A DNA stretch of 64,000 bases. Source: CBDDFN01 sp965227065. GTDB taxonomy: Bacteria; Pseudomonadota; Alphaproteobacteria; SPJN01. Below are positions 42,349-51,118 of the stretch, one piece after another. Location: positions 620,001 to 684,000 of the forward strand of contig CBDDFN010000020.1 of the NCBI GenBank assembly GCA_965227065.1, read 5' to 3'. Position 1 is the stretch's first letter. Each line of letters begins with the position of its first letter. A program made the translations under genes and the position numbers. The notes under the pieces were generated by a model. The model worked only from the letters and a program-made list of their open reading frames with translations, ran no database searches and had not been told where the DNA came from.

Positions 42349-43443
42349 TCACTCATACCGCCGCGCTATGCGGCGGCTCAAATTCGTCAACAACTCATAT
42401 GACACTGTCCCGGCCTGTTGAGCCAAATGGCCAATATCGACCGGTCCTCCGATCAGTGTCACACGAGCACCCAATTGCGCCACAGCCTCAGGAACCGCCC
42501 CGACATCAAGCGTGATCAGATCCATCGAGATCCGCCCGATAACCGGAACCCGATATCCTGCCAAATCCGCAACCGCCACATGGCTCAGCGTTCTTGGATA
42601 GCCGTCGCCATAACCCACTGGAATGGTTGCAATTCGGGTCGCCTTTGAGGCTGTGTGCGCGGCACCGTATCCAACGGTGGATTTTGCGTCAACGTGCCGG
42701 ATCTGCACAATCTGGGCCTCAAGCCGCACAGTTTGCCGCACCGGCGAGGGCGCAGTGTGCAACGGATTGGCGCCATAAAGTGCAAGGCCGGGCCGAACCA
42801 GATCATAATGATAGTCATCGCCAAGCAGAATTCCGGCGGAATTGGCGAGGCTTGCGGGAATATCCATCAGCCCCAATGACGCGCGTGCCGCATCGAAATT
42901 TCGTTTCTGTTCGGCGTTGACCGGCGAGGCAGGTAGATCAGCCGAACTCAAATGGCTCATGACACAATCAAACCGAACACCATCTTTCCAGGACGGATCG
43001 GTGATGAGCGTTTTGACCTCAGATGGAGACAGGCCAAGCCGGGCCATGCCGGTATCGATGTGCACCGCGGCAGGCAGGGGCGAGCCAGCCTGTTTCCAAA
43101 GGCTGATGTCATTGAGGGAGTTGAGAACCGGCTTGAGCGTGTGGGATGCATGCAAGGGCAAAGCAGGTTCGCGCACACCGTTGAGCACATAAATGTCCGA
43201 TGCGCCGACATGGGGGCGCAGCGCGGCACCTTCTTCGGCCTGACTGACAAAGAAGCAATCACAGCCCGCCTCAAACAGCGCTTGACCCGCCCGTGTCAAG
43301 CCCAGCCCGTAGGCGTCGGCCTTGACGGCGGCCCCGCAACGGGCGGGGCCTGCGTGGGTGCGCATGGTCCGCCAATTGTCTTGAAGCGCGCCCAGATCGA
43401 TGGTGAGCAGTGCGCCGGTCGGATTGGGCCAAGGCTCTGCCAT
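42349..43443 (-). CDS. alr: Alanine racemase
   Basis: A 364-residue PLP enzyme making D-alanine for peptidoglycan. AVKADAYGLGL carries the PLP-binding lysine (Lys41), and VGYGAAHTA, near residue 260, the catalytic tyrosine. IPVGYGDGYPR and GRISMDLI are further family motifs. The ATG overlaps the dnaB stop by one base (TAATG), so the gene is coupled to dnaB. Such a dnaB-alr pair is common in Gram-negative bacteria. Confidence 0.95.
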   Translation of the reverse strand: MAEPWPNPTGALLTIDLGALQDNWRTMRTHAGPARCGAAVKADAYGLGLTRAGQALFEAGCDCFFVSQAEEGAALRPHVGASDIYVLNGVREPALPLHASHTLKPVLNSLNDISLWKQAGSPLPAAVHIDTGMARLGLSPSEVKTLITDPSWKDGVRFDCVMSHLSSADLPASPVNAEQKRNFDAARASLGLMDIPASLANSAGILLGDDYHYDLVRPGLALYGANPLHTAPSPVRQTVRLEAQIVQIRHVDAKSTVGYGAAHTASKATRIATIPVGYGDGYPRTLSHVAVADLAGYRVPVIGRISMDLITLDVGAVPEAVAQLGARVTLIGGPVDIGHLAQQAGTVSYELLTNLSRRIARRYE

Positions 43444-44945
43444 TACATCACTTCTGGCACGTGATCATCTTTGGCGAGATTGCCGAAGCGGGTGAACTCA
43501 CCCTGGAACGACATTTTCACCGTGCCGGTCGGGCCGTTCCGGTGTTTGCCGACAATCACCTCGGCAAGGCCATGTACCGCATCCATTTCGGTCTGCCATT
43601 CGGCATGTTCGGGCGTGCCTTCGCGCGGCTGGCGGCGCTGGACATAATATTCTTCGCGGAACACGAACATGACCAAATCGGCGTCCTGTTCAATCGAACC
43701 AGACTCGCGCAGGTCAGACAGTTGCGGGCGCTTGTCATCACGCGCCTCAACCTGACGCGACAGCTGTGACAGGGCAATCACCGGCAGATCGAGTTCCTTG
43801 GCAAGCGCTTTGAGCCCCTGGGTGACCGCGGATATTTCCTGCACCCGGTTTTCCTGGCTGTTGCCGCTGCTCCCGCCGCGCACAAGCTGAAGATAATCGA
43901 CAATCACCAGATCAAGCCCGTGCAGGCGTTTTAGCCGCCGCGCGCGCGCGGTCAGGGCCGAGATCGTCAGGGCAGGGGTGTCATCGATGAAGAAGGGAAT
44001 TTTTTCCAGCCGTTCGGCGGCACCGGCCAGCCGGTCGAACTGATCTTCGGTGATCTGGCCCTTGCGGATTTTCTCGGTATAAATTTCGGTCTGCTCAGAC
44101 AGGATCCGGCTGGCCAATTGCTCCGCCGACATCTCCAGAGAGAAAAAGCCAACCCGTCCGCCATTGGCGGGTTCGATCTGGCCGGTTTCGGTCTGACGCG
44201 GTTCAAAGGCATTGGCAACATTAAAGCCGATATTGGTGACAAGCGCGGTTTTCCCCATTGAGGGACGGCCCGCCAGAATGATCAGGTCGGATTTGTGCAG
44301 CCCGCCCAGATGATGGTCGAGATCAACCAGACCTGTGGAAATCCCTGCCAGATCACCATCGCGGTGATAGGCTTTGGCCGCCGTATCAATGGCTGCCGAC
44401 AACGCCTTGTCGAACCCTTGAAAGTCGCGTGTGGCCTGGCCTGTTTCAGCCAGCCGGAACAGGCCCTGTTCGGCCTGCTCAATCTGGTCGGACGGTGTGA
44501 GTTCATCAGGCGCATCAAAGGCGGTGTTGACCATTTCAGTGCCGATGCGAATGAGCGCCCGGCGCTGGGCAAATTCATAAATCGCCCGGCCGTAATCGGC
44601 GACATTGATTACCGGCGCGGCCGCCCCGGCCAAAGCGGCGAGATAGGCAGGGCCACCGGCTTCGGCGAGGGCTTCGTCCTGCTCAAAATAGGCTTTCAGA
44701 GTCACCGGATTGGCAATATGGCCCTTGGTGATCAGATCCGCAGCGCGGGCATAAATACGGCCATGCAGCGGCTCATAGAAATGATCGGGTGTCAGCAGCG
44801 TTGAAATCCGGTCATAGGCTTCATTATTGACCAGAATGGCCCCCAGCAATTCCTGTTCAGCCTCCAGATTGTGGGGAGCCTGACGGTATTGGGGACCATC
44901 CGGCTCGGCGGAACCGGGGGGGGATGAAAGCGCATCAAGTGACAT
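43443..44945 (-). CDS. dnaB: Replicative DNA helicase
   Basis: A 500-residue hexameric 5'-3' helicase. The N-terminal collar domain starts PHNLEAEQELLGAILV, typical of DnaB; the RecA-like domain has Walker A AGRPSMGKTAL, Walker B LVIVDYLQL, and the arginine-finger region near FVFREEYY. No intein or insertion is seen. It follows rplI (gap 160 bp with a terminator) and leads into alr. Confidence 0.96.
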   Translation of the reverse strand: MSLDALSSPPGSAEPDGPQYRQAPHNLEAEQELLGAILVNNEAYDRISTLLTPDHFYEPLHGRIYARAADLITKGHIANPVTLKAYFEQDEALAEAGGPAYLAALAGAAAPVINVADYGRAIYEFAQRRALIRIGTEMVNTAFDAPDELTPSDQIEQAEQGLFRLAETGQATRDFQGFDKALSAAIDTAAKAYHRDGDLAGISTGLVDLDHHLGGLHKSDLIILAGRPSMGKTALVTNIGFNVANAFEPRQTETGQIEPANGGRVGFFSLEMSAEQLASRILSEQTEIYTEKIRKGQITEDQFDRLAGAAERLEKIPFFIDDTPALTISALTARARRLKRLHGLDLVIVDYLQLVRGGSSGNSQENRVQEISAVTQGLKALAKELDLPVIALSQLSRQVEARDDKRPQLSDLRESGSIEQDADLVMFVFREEYYVQRRQPREGTPEHAEWQTEMDAVHGLAEVIVGKHRNGPTGTVKMSFQGEFTRFGNLAKDDHVPEVM

Positions 44946-45052
44946 AGCGACCGATCATAATGGATTCTGTGATCGAAGTGAGGCGCGAATTTGGTGATCC
45001 ACAGGAAAGTTTTCCCACCCTGTGAAGAATGGGGATAAGTCAGCCGGACAAC

Positions 45053-45084
45053 AAAAAAGGCGGGACCTTTCGGACCCGCCTTTG
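45053..45084 (-). terminator. Rho-independent terminator after rplI
   Basis: On the minus strand: GGCGGG-T-CC, a GAAA tetraloop, GG-T-CCCGCC, then a T-run (TTTTTT). One T-T mismatch breaks the stem. It lies 22 bp after the rplI stop and should end the rpsF-rpsR-rplI transcript before dnaB. Confidence 0.9.
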
Positions 45085-45105
45085 CTGTGTATCGTTTTAA
45101 GGCGC

Positions 45106-45750
45106 TTAGGCTTCGGGCTTGTCTTCGTCAGCCGTGGCAGTTTCGCCGTCTTCGCTGCCTTCGGCTTCGACTTGTTCGGCCTCATCGTCGTCCATGGCGT
45201 CAAGCGCTTCGGGGTCGAACATGTCTTCGGCGGTCATCAGGCCTTCGCGATCTTCATCGGTCTCGCCCAGAACCCGCTCGCCGGCGGCCTGGCGCTCTGC
45301 TTCATCTTCGGTGCGCGCCACATTGATCGTGATGGTGACGGACACTTCGGGGTGCAGAACAACGCTCAGCGGATGCAGGCCCAGTGTTTTGATCGCGCGG
45401 TCCATGCGAACCTGACCCTTGTCGGTCGAAAAACCGTTCTCGGTCGCCGCATCGGCAACGTCACGCGCCGACACAGAGCCGTAAAGCTGTCCGCTTTCCG
45501 ATGACTGGCGAATGATGACGAACGCTTCGCCATCCATTTTCTCACCCAGCGCTTCGGCTTCGGCTTTAAGCTCAAGGTTGCGGGCTTCAAGCTGAACGCG
45601 TTCGGCTTCAAAGCGGGCGAGATTGGCTTTGGTCGCACGCAGCGCCTTGCCGCGCGGCAACAGGAAGTTGCGCGCAAAGCCGTCTTTCACCTGGACGACA
45701 TCGCCCATCTGGCCGAGTTTCTCGACCCGTTCAAGAAGGATGATTTGCAT
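45106..45750 (-). CDS. rplI: 50S ribosomal protein L9
   Basis: A 214-residue L9. The N-terminal 23S-binding domain (ILLERVEKLGQMGDVVQVKDG) and the C-terminal domain joined by a long helix are normal. After about residue 150 a strongly acidic extension of some 60 residues follows, ending in a low-complexity Glu/Asp/Ala tail absent from E. coli L9 (149 residues). Extended L9 is known in alphaproteobacteria, but the tail's role is not. Last gene of the rpsF operon. Confidence 0.96.
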   Translation of the reverse strand: MQIILLERVEKLGQMGDVVQVKDGFARNFLLPRGKALRATKANLARFEAERVQLEARNLELKAEAEALGEKMDGEAFVIIRQSSESGQLYGSVSARDVADAATENGFSTDKGQVRMDRAIKTLGLHPLSVVLHPEVSVTITINVARTEDEAERQAAGERVLGETDEDREGLMTAEDMFDPEALDAMDDDEAEQVEAEGSEDGETATADEDKPEA

Positions 45751-45761
45751 AAGGCCTCTCC

Positions 45762-45995
45762 TTACTGAACGACGTAGGGCAAAAGCGCCAGCGCACGCGC
45801 ACGCTTGATCGCGCGGGCGAGTTCACGCTGTTTCTTCGCCGAAACGGCGGTGATGCGGCTGGGCACAATTTTGCCGCGTTCGGACACGAAGCGCTGCAAA
45901 AGGCGGATGTCTTTGTAATCGATCTTCGGCGCGTCTGCTCCCGAGAAGGGGCAGGTCTTGCGGCGGCGGAAGAACGGACGACGTGTAGCTGCCAT
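45762..45995 (-). CDS. rpsR: 30S ribosomal protein S18
   Basis: A 77-residue S18. The body (IDYKDIRLLQRFVSERGKIV, then VSAKKQRELARAIKRARALA) is the complete S18 fold, and CPFSG is the zinc-motif remnant. It binds S6 in the 30S platform, and the gene follows rpsF by 23 bp, keeping the partners together. Confidence 0.97.
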   Translation of the reverse strand: MAATRRPFFRRRKTCPFSGADAPKIDYKDIRLLQRFVSERGKIVPSRITAVSAKKQRELARAIKRARALALLPYVVQ

Positions 45996-46018
45996 GATCT
46001 AGTCTCCTCTTTCCCGGA

Positions 46019-46426
46019 TTAGTCGCGGTCGCGCGGACGGCGATCACCACGATCGCCCCGGTCACCACGGTCGCCGCGGTCACCGCCACGGCGGTCCCGG
46101 CGATCTTTCGATTGCATCATTGCGGAAGGGTTCTCATCCAGTTCATCGACCTTGATGGTCATGACGCGGATGATGTCCTCGTTGATTTTTTCCTGCCGCT
46201 CAAGCTCAGCAACCGCAGGGAAAGGCGCATCAACGTTCATCAGAACATAATGGCCCTTGCGGTTTTTCTTGATCTTGTATTGCAGCGTGCGAAGCCCCCA
46301 ATATTCGGTCTTGCCGACCGAACCACCATTTTCGGTGATGATCTCTTTGAAAGCTTCGGTCAGACCTTCGACTTGCGCAGACGAAACGTCCTGACGTGCG
46401 ATAAACACGTGTTCGTAAAGTGGCAC
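46019..46426 (-). CDS. rpsF: 30S ribosomal protein S6
   Basis: A 135-residue S6 that pairs with S18. The start is GTG at 46426: the protein then opens PLYEHVFIARQD as S6 does, and GGGAG lies nine bases upstream. In-frame sequence up to 46516 lies in the leader and is not conserved. The tail after residue 105 is highly basic with five to six GDRGDR repeats; S6 tails vary (E. coli adds glutamates), and this Arg/Asp-rich form is common in alphaproteobacteria. Confidence 0.96.
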   Translation of the reverse strand: MPLYEHVFIARQDVSSAQVEGLTEAFKEIITENGGSVGKTEYWGLRTLQYKIKKNRKGHYVLMNVDAPFPAVAELERQEKINEDIIRVMTIKVDELDENPSAMMQSKDRRDRRGGDRGDRGDRGDRGDRRPRDRD

Positions 46427-46528
46427 CGATGTAACTCCCTTCGGCTGTTCCTTGTCCGGCGCCTCCGGCAAAGCCGGTGCTGGCGGTACGGACATAGCCG
46501 TGAGAACCATTCCCACGGCAAGGAGTGA
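46427..46528 (-). promoter_or_regulatory. rpsF leader, candidate S6:S18-binding autoregulatory RNA
   Basis: The leader contains a GC-rich pairing region (CACCGGCTTTGCCGGAGGCGCC at plus 46463-46484 read on the minus strand, in two short stems) of the kind where a CCG-containing S6:S18 site is known in other bacteria. The match is loose and I cannot confirm the fold. Confidence 0.25.
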
Positions 46529-46535
46529 GGGGCGG

Positions 46536-46563
46536 TTTATACGGTTTTTTCGCAGAATTGCAA
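46536..46563 (-). promoter_or_regulatory. Promoter of the rpsF-rpsR-rplI operon
   Basis: On the minus strand: TTGCAA (46563-46558), a 16-nt spacer and TATAAA (46541-46536). It predicts a transcript leader of about 100 nt before the rpsF GTG, with room for an S6:S18 autoregulatory RNA. Confidence 0.65.
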
Positions 46564-46670
46564 GGCTTGGGGCCGGTCAAGTTCGACGCAGCCCGATCAA
46601 GCCTTGGCGGCGCACAAAAAGCCCGCTAAACCCGAAGCCCACGAACAAACCGAATTGAAGGGGGCCTCCC

Positions 46671-47612
46671 ATGTCGCTTGCATTTACTTTTCCCGGTCAG
46701 GGCAGCCAGGCTGTCGGCATGGGCGCCGATCTGGCCGAGGCCTTTCCGGTTGCCGCGCAACTGTTTGAAGAAATTGACGATGCGCTGGGCCAGAAGCTGT
46801 TTCAACTGATGAAAGAGGGCCCAGAAGAAGACCTGACGCTGACAGAAAACGCCCAGCCCGCCTTGATGGCGGTGTCGATGGCGGTCATGCGGGTGCTGGA
46901 AGCCGAAGGCGGCTTCAAGCTTGAAGAGCATGTCAAATTCGTCGCCGGTCATTCGCTGGGGGAATATTCCGCGCTGACCGCTGCGGGGGCTTTGTCGGTG
47001 GCTGATTGCGCGCGGGCGCTCAAAATCCGGGGTCAGGCCATGCAGGCCGCCGTTCCGGTGGGCGAGGGTGCCATGGCCGCCATTCTGGGCCTTGATATTG
47101 AAACCGCCACGCAAGTGGCCCAGGAAGCTGCCGGTGATGATGTCTGCGCCCCGGCCAATGACAATGCCGTTGGCCAGCTTGTTCTGTCAGGTTCGGTCGC
47201 CGCGATTGAGCGCGCGGTCGAGATCGCCAAGGAAAAGGGCGCCAAGAAAGCCATGATGCTGCAAGTGTCTGCGCCGTTTCACTGCCCGTTGATGCAGCCT
47301 GCCGCCGACCGCATGGCCGAAGCTTTGAGCGAAATCACCATCACGACACCTGTCGTGCCGCTGATCGCCAATGTGACCGCCGATCTGGTCGAAGAGCCTG
47401 AGGAAATCCGCGACCTGCTGGTGAAACAGGTCACCGGCATGGTGCGCTGGCGCGAATCGGTTCTGGCGCTGCGCGACAAGGGCGCCAAGCGGCTGTTGGA
47501 AGTTGGCTCGGGCAAAGTGTTGACCACCATGCTCAAGCGCATCGACAAAGAGGTTCAGGGCGATCCGGTCGGCACGCCTGAGCAAATCGATGCTTTTTTG
47601 AAATCACTGTAA
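46671..47612 (+). CDS. fabD: Malonyl-CoA-acyl carrier protein transacylase
   Basis: A 313-residue malonyl transferase that loads malonate onto ACP. AGHSLGEYSAL contains the nucleophilic Ser, with the catalytic His in SAPFHCPLMQ. The length is normal. It opens the fab cluster fabD-fabG-acpP-fabF, followed by mltG, an order conserved in many Gram-negative bacteria. Divergent from rpsF, with 244 bp between; ribosome site GGGGG seven bases upstream. Confidence 0.96.
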   Translation: MSLAFTFPGQGSQAVGMGADLAEAFPVAAQLFEEIDDALGQKLFQLMKEGPEEDLTLTENAQPALMAVSMAVMRVLEAEGGFKLEEHVKFVAGHSLGEYSALTAAGALSVADCARALKIRGQAMQAAVPVGEGAMAAILGLDIETATQVAQEAAGDDVCAPANDNAVGQLVLSGSVAAIERAVEIAKEKGAKKAMMLQVSAPFHCPLMQPAADRMAEALSEITITTPVVPLIANVTADLVEEPEEIRDLLVKQVTGMVRWRESVLALRDKGAKRLLEVGSGKVLTTMLKRIDKEVQGDPVGTPEQIDAFLKSL

Positions 47613-47627
47613 GGGAGGCCGCGATCC

Positions 47628-48365
47628 ATGTTTGATCTTTCCGGCAAAGGCGCACTGGTCACCGGCGCGTCGGGTGGAATTGGCGGAGCAGTTGCCCGCG
47701 CTTTGCATGCGGCAGGCGCGTCGGTTGCGCTGAGTGGCACGCGGGCTGAAAAGCTAGAGGCGCTGGCATCTGAATTGGGGGAGCGGGCCTTTATCGCACC
47801 ATGCAACCTGTCGGACGCCGACGCGGTGAAAGAGTTGCCCAAACAGGCTGAAGAACAGCTCGGCACGCTGGATATTCTCATCAACAATGCCGGGGTGACG
47901 CGCGATAATCTTTTTATGCGGATGAAGGATGAAGAGTTTGACGATGTCATCGCCGTCAATCTCAAGGCCGCGTTCCTGCTGTCGCGCGGGGTGCTGCGCG
48001 GCATGATGAAACGCCGGCATGGCCGCATCATCTCGATTACTTCGGTCGTGGGGACGATGGGCAATCCCGGCCAGGGCAATTATGCCGCATCCAAGGCGGG
48101 GCTTGTGGGCATGACCAAATCGCTCGCCCAGGAAGTGGCCAGCCGGGGCATCACCGCCAATTGCGTGGCGCCGGGCTTTATTGAAACGGCCATGACCGAT
48201 GGGCTGCCCGATGCGCAAAAAGAGGCGCTTTTGGGCGGAATTCCAGCCGGCCGGCTGGGTCAGCCCGGCGATATTGCCGCCGCTGCGCTTTATTTGGCCT
48301 CTGACGAGGCATCTTACGTCACCGGTCAGACCCTGCACGTCAATGGCGGCATGGCGATGATCTGA
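47628..48365 (+). CDS. fabG: 3-Oxoacyl-[acyl-carrier-protein] reductase
   Basis: A 245-residue SDR that reduces 3-ketoacyl-ACP with NADPH. ALVTGASGGIGGAVARAL binds NADPH, NNAG is present (INNAGVTRDNLF), and the catalytic Ser-Tyr-Lys is ITSVVGTMGNPGQGNYAASK. It follows fabD by 15 bp. The following 204 bp before acpP carries a 9-bp hairpin at 48435-48459 but no coding sequence. Confidence 0.96.
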   Translation: MFDLSGKGALVTGASGGIGGAVARALHAAGASVALSGTRAEKLEALASELGERAFIAPCNLSDADAVKELPKQAEEQLGTLDILINNAGVTRDNLFMRMKDEEFDDVIAVNLKAAFLLSRGVLRGMMKRRHGRIISITSVVGTMGNPGQGNYAASKAGLVGMTKSLAQEVASRGITANCVAPGFIETAMTDGLPDAQKEALLGGIPAGRLGQPGDIAAAALYLASDEASYVTGQTLHVNGGMAMI

Positions 48366-48434
48366 TTTCACCGGGTTTTCGGCTTCTTGGCAGTCCTTCC
48401 AAAAGCTGCTACCAAGCCGCGACCTGATTCACCA

Positions 48435-48459
48435 ATGACAGGCTTTTCGGGCTTGTCAT
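48435..48459. other. Stem-loop between fabG and acpP
   Basis: ATGACAGGC and GCTTGTCAT (one G-T pair) close a 7-nt loop. There is no T-run. It may stabilise fabG mRNA ends or be a processing site; acpP is usually expressed far above fabG. Confidence 0.3.
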
Positions 48460-48569
48460 AACCAAAGCCGCCAAGCCATCATGAGGCTCAAGCTTGCAAA
48501 GCCGAGCAATTTGAGGCAAGCGGGTTGCCATTAAGCCGGCCAGTTGGCCGACAGACTGGGGAAGAAAGC

Positions 48570-48806
48570 ATGAGCGATATTGCGGACCGCGTGAAAAAGA
48601 TCGTTGTTGAGCATCTTGGCGTCGAAGACGACAAGGTCACAGAAGCAGCAAGCTTCATTGACGATCTGGGCGCAGACAGCCTGGACACCGTCGAACTCGT
48701 TATGGCGTTCGAAGAAGAATTCGGTGTCGAAATCCCGGATGATGCCGCCGAAAACATCGTCACCATTGGCGATGCGGTGAAGTTCATCTCCGAAAACTCG
48801 AACTAA
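48570..48806 (+). CDS. acpP: Acyl carrier protein
   Basis: A 78-residue acidic protein with the phosphopantetheine-attachment motif DSLDTVELV (Ser37-38 region) in a four-helix ACP fold. It carries growing acyl chains in fatty acid synthesis. The start at 48570 has GGGGAAG upstream; sequence from 48525 in the same frame has no ribosome site and is excluded. It is between fabG and fabF. Confidence 0.97.
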   Translation: MSDIADRVKKIVVEHLGVEDDKVTEAASFIDDLGADSLDTVELVMAFEEEFGVEIPDDAAENIVTIGDAVKFISENSN

Positions 48807-48884
48807 AAAACAAATGCGTGGGGCGGTGTGCGGCAAGGGCCGTGTGCCGCCCCTCGTTTATCATTGGGGGGCGGAGGATCGCGC

Positions 48885-50144
48885 ATGCGGCGTGTTGTAG
48901 TCACCGGAATGGGTATGGTCTCGCCATTGGGCGATGGCGTTGAATACACCTGGGCGCGGCTGTTGCAAGGCCAATCCGGCGCAGGGCCGATCACCAAATT
49001 TGAAACTGATGATTTGCCCGCCAAGATCGCGTGCGAAATTCCGCGCGGGTCGGGCGAAGGCGAGTTTAACGCCGACGATTATGTCGACCCCAAAGAACAG
49101 CGCCGCATCGATGATTTCATTGTGCTGGCCCTGTCGGCTGCCGAACAGGCGGTGACGGATGCAGGCTGGAAACCTGACGCCGATGGCGAAAAAGACCGCA
49201 CGGGCGTCTTGATCGGCTCGGGCATTGGCGGGCTTCCCGGAATTTATGAAGGCTCCATCGCGCTGCATGAAAAAGGCGTGCGGCGGGTCTCCCCCTTCTT
49301 CATTCCCGGCAGGCTGATCAATCTGGCCTCGGGCTATGTGTCGATCCGCTATGGATTTCGCGGGCCCAACCATTCGGTTGTCACGGCCTGTTCGACCGGC
49401 GCACACGCCATTGGCGATGCCACCCGCCTGATCATGCTTGATGATGCCGATGTGATGATTGCCGGCGGGTCCGAAAGTGCAATCTCGCGGCTCGGCATTG
49501 CCGGGTTCGCTGCTGCGCGCGCTTTGTCCACCGGATTTAATGATGAGCCCACGCGCGCCTCCAGGCCCTATGACAAGGACCGGGATGGTTTCGTTATGGG
49601 TGAGGGCGCGGGCATTGTCGTGCTTGAAGAGTATGAGCATGCCAAGGCCCGTGGCGCGACCATCTATGCCGAGGTGACTGGGTATGGCCTGTCGGGCGAT
49701 GCCTATCACATCACCGCGCCGGCCCCGGATGGCAATGGCGGTTTCCGGTCGATGAGTGCGGCGCTCAAGCGGGCGGGTCTTGCCCCGTCTGATATCGGCT
49801 ATATCAACGCCCACGGCACCTCGACCCCGCTGGGCGACGAGATCGAGCTTAAGGCGGTTGAACGTCTGTTTGGCGAAGCGGCGGATACGGTGTGCATGTC
49901 GTCGACCAAAAGCGCGGTTGGCCATCTGCTTGGTGCTGCCGGTGCGGTGGAAGCAATTTTTTCGATCAAGGCGATGCAAACGGGCATGGCACCGCCCACC
50001 ATCAATCTTGATAATCCAAGTATTGAAACCAAGATCGATCTGGTCCCGCACCAACCCAAGCAAAAAGAGATCAATGCCGTTTTGTCCAACTCGTTTGGCT
50101 TTGGCGGCACCAATGCCTCTTTGGTCATGACCCGCGTCGACTAA
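48885..50144 (+). CDS. fabF: 3-Oxoacyl-[acyl-carrier-protein] synthase 2
   Basis: A 419-residue KAS II condensing enzyme. The Cys-His-His triad is VTACSTGAHA, NAHGTSTPLGD and SAVGHLLGAAG; the C terminus FGFGGTNASLV is standard. KAS II elongates C16:1 to C18:1 acyl chains. The ATG at 48885 follows GGAGGATC. It ends 5 bp before mltG. Confidence 0.97.
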   Translation: MRRVVVTGMGMVSPLGDGVEYTWARLLQGQSGAGPITKFETDDLPAKIACEIPRGSGEGEFNADDYVDPKEQRRIDDFIVLALSAAEQAVTDAGWKPDADGEKDRTGVLIGSGIGGLPGIYEGSIALHEKGVRRVSPFFIPGRLINLASGYVSIRYGFRGPNHSVVTACSTGAHAIGDATRLIMLDDADVMIAGGSESAISRLGIAGFAAARALSTGFNDEPTRASRPYDKDRDGFVMGEGAGIVVLEEYEHAKARGATIYAEVTGYGLSGDAYHITAPAPDGNGGFRSMSAALKRAGLAPSDIGYINAHGTSTPLGDEIELKAVERLFGEAADTVCMSSTKSAVGHLLGAAGAVEAIFSIKAMQTGMAPPTINLDNPSIETKIDLVPHQPKQKEINAVLSNSFGFGGTNASLVMTRVD

Positions 50145-50149
50145 GACCC

Positions 50150-51118
50150 ATGCGTCTTATCATCCGTTTATCCAGCGTCTTGGCGCTGCTGCTGATCGCT
50201 GCGGTGGGCGGCGTGATTTATATGGGGGCGCGGCCAGGCCCGCATGATGAGCCGAAAATGGTCTGGGTGAAATCAGGCATGTCCGTGTCAGCCATCGCCA
50301 AAGCCATGGAAGAAGACGGTGTGCTTTATGACTGGCGCTTGCTGATGCTGAAAGTGCGGGCGACCGGCGCGATTATCAAGGCGGGCGAGTATGAAGTCCC
50401 CGCCCATGCGTCAAGCTTTGAAGTGCTCGACATATTGCGCTTCGGCAAGCCGGTGCTGCATTCGATCACCATTCCCGAAGGACTGACCAGCGCTGAAATT
50501 GTCGCTAAACTCAACAGCGACCCCATTTTGACCGGCGAAATTGAAACCGTGCCGGAGGAAGGCAGTTTGCTGCCCGAAACCTACAGCTATGAGCGCGGGG
50601 CGGACCGGCAGGACTTGCTCACCCGCATGGCGCGTGCGCAATCGAAAGTGCTGGATGAGCTGTGGCCGGGCCGGACCCCGCATCCGGGCATTCAAACCAA
50701 AGACGATGTGCTGATCCTGGCGAGCATTGTCGAAAAAGAAACCGGGGTGGGCTCAGAACGCGCCAAGGTGGCGAGTGTCTATCTCAACCGGCTCAAGATC
50801 GGCATGAAGCTCGATGCTGACCCGACAGTCATATACGGCATTGAACTGGCGCATGGGGAGCCGATGGACCGCCCCTTGTGGCGCAAGGATCTTAAATTCG
50901 TGTCGCCCTATAACACCTATCTCAATGCGGGCCTGCCGCCAGGCCCCATTGCCAATCCTGGCAGGGCTGCGATTGCGGCGGTCCTGCAACCTGAAGAGAC
51001 CAAAGCGCTCTACTTCGTGGCCGATGGGACCGGCGGGCATGTGTTCGCCAATTCGCTGGCGGAACACAATCGCAATGTCGCCAAATGGCGGAAGATCAAA
51101 CGTCAGCGTGGCAATTAA
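50150..51118 (+). CDS. mltG: Endolytic murein transglycosylase MltG
   Basis: A 322-residue inner-membrane YceG-family enzyme that cuts nascent glycan strands. One N-terminal membrane helix (LALLLIAAVGGVIYMG), a LysM-like region, and the catalytic Glu in LASIVEKETG; NTYLNAGLPPGPIANPG is the family signature. It follows fabF by 5 bp, the usual alphaproteobacterial order. Its stop overlaps the stop of the convergent gene (TTAA). Confidence 0.95.
   Translation: MRLIIRLSSVLALLLIAAVGGVIYMGARPGPHDEPKMVWVKSGMSVSAIAKAMEEDGVLYDWRLLMLKVRATGAIIKAGEYEVPAHASSFEVLDILRFGKPVLHSITIPEGLTSAEIVAKLNSDPILTGEIETVPEEGSLLPETYSYERGADRQDLLTRMARAQSKVLDELWPGRTPHPGIQTKDDVLILASIVEKETGVGSERAKVASVYLNRLKIGMKLDADPTVIYGIELAHGEPMDRPLWRKDLKFVSPYNTYLNAGLPPGPIANPGRAAIAAVLQPEETKALYFVADGTGGHVFANSLAEHNRNVAKWRKIKRQRGN

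Noticed and set aside
46045..46105. Short tandem repeat near the end of rpsF as a CRISPR or minisatellite
   Set aside because: It is in frame and codes the GDRGDR tail of S6; units are too short and lack spacers.
48861..50063. Long minus-strand open frame over fabF
   Set aside because: Antisense to a conserved gene with clear motifs; long shadows are expected from the codon bias of this GC-rich genome. The same holds for the frames opposite guaA (20273-21739), pepA (62471-63475) and guaB (17341-18183).
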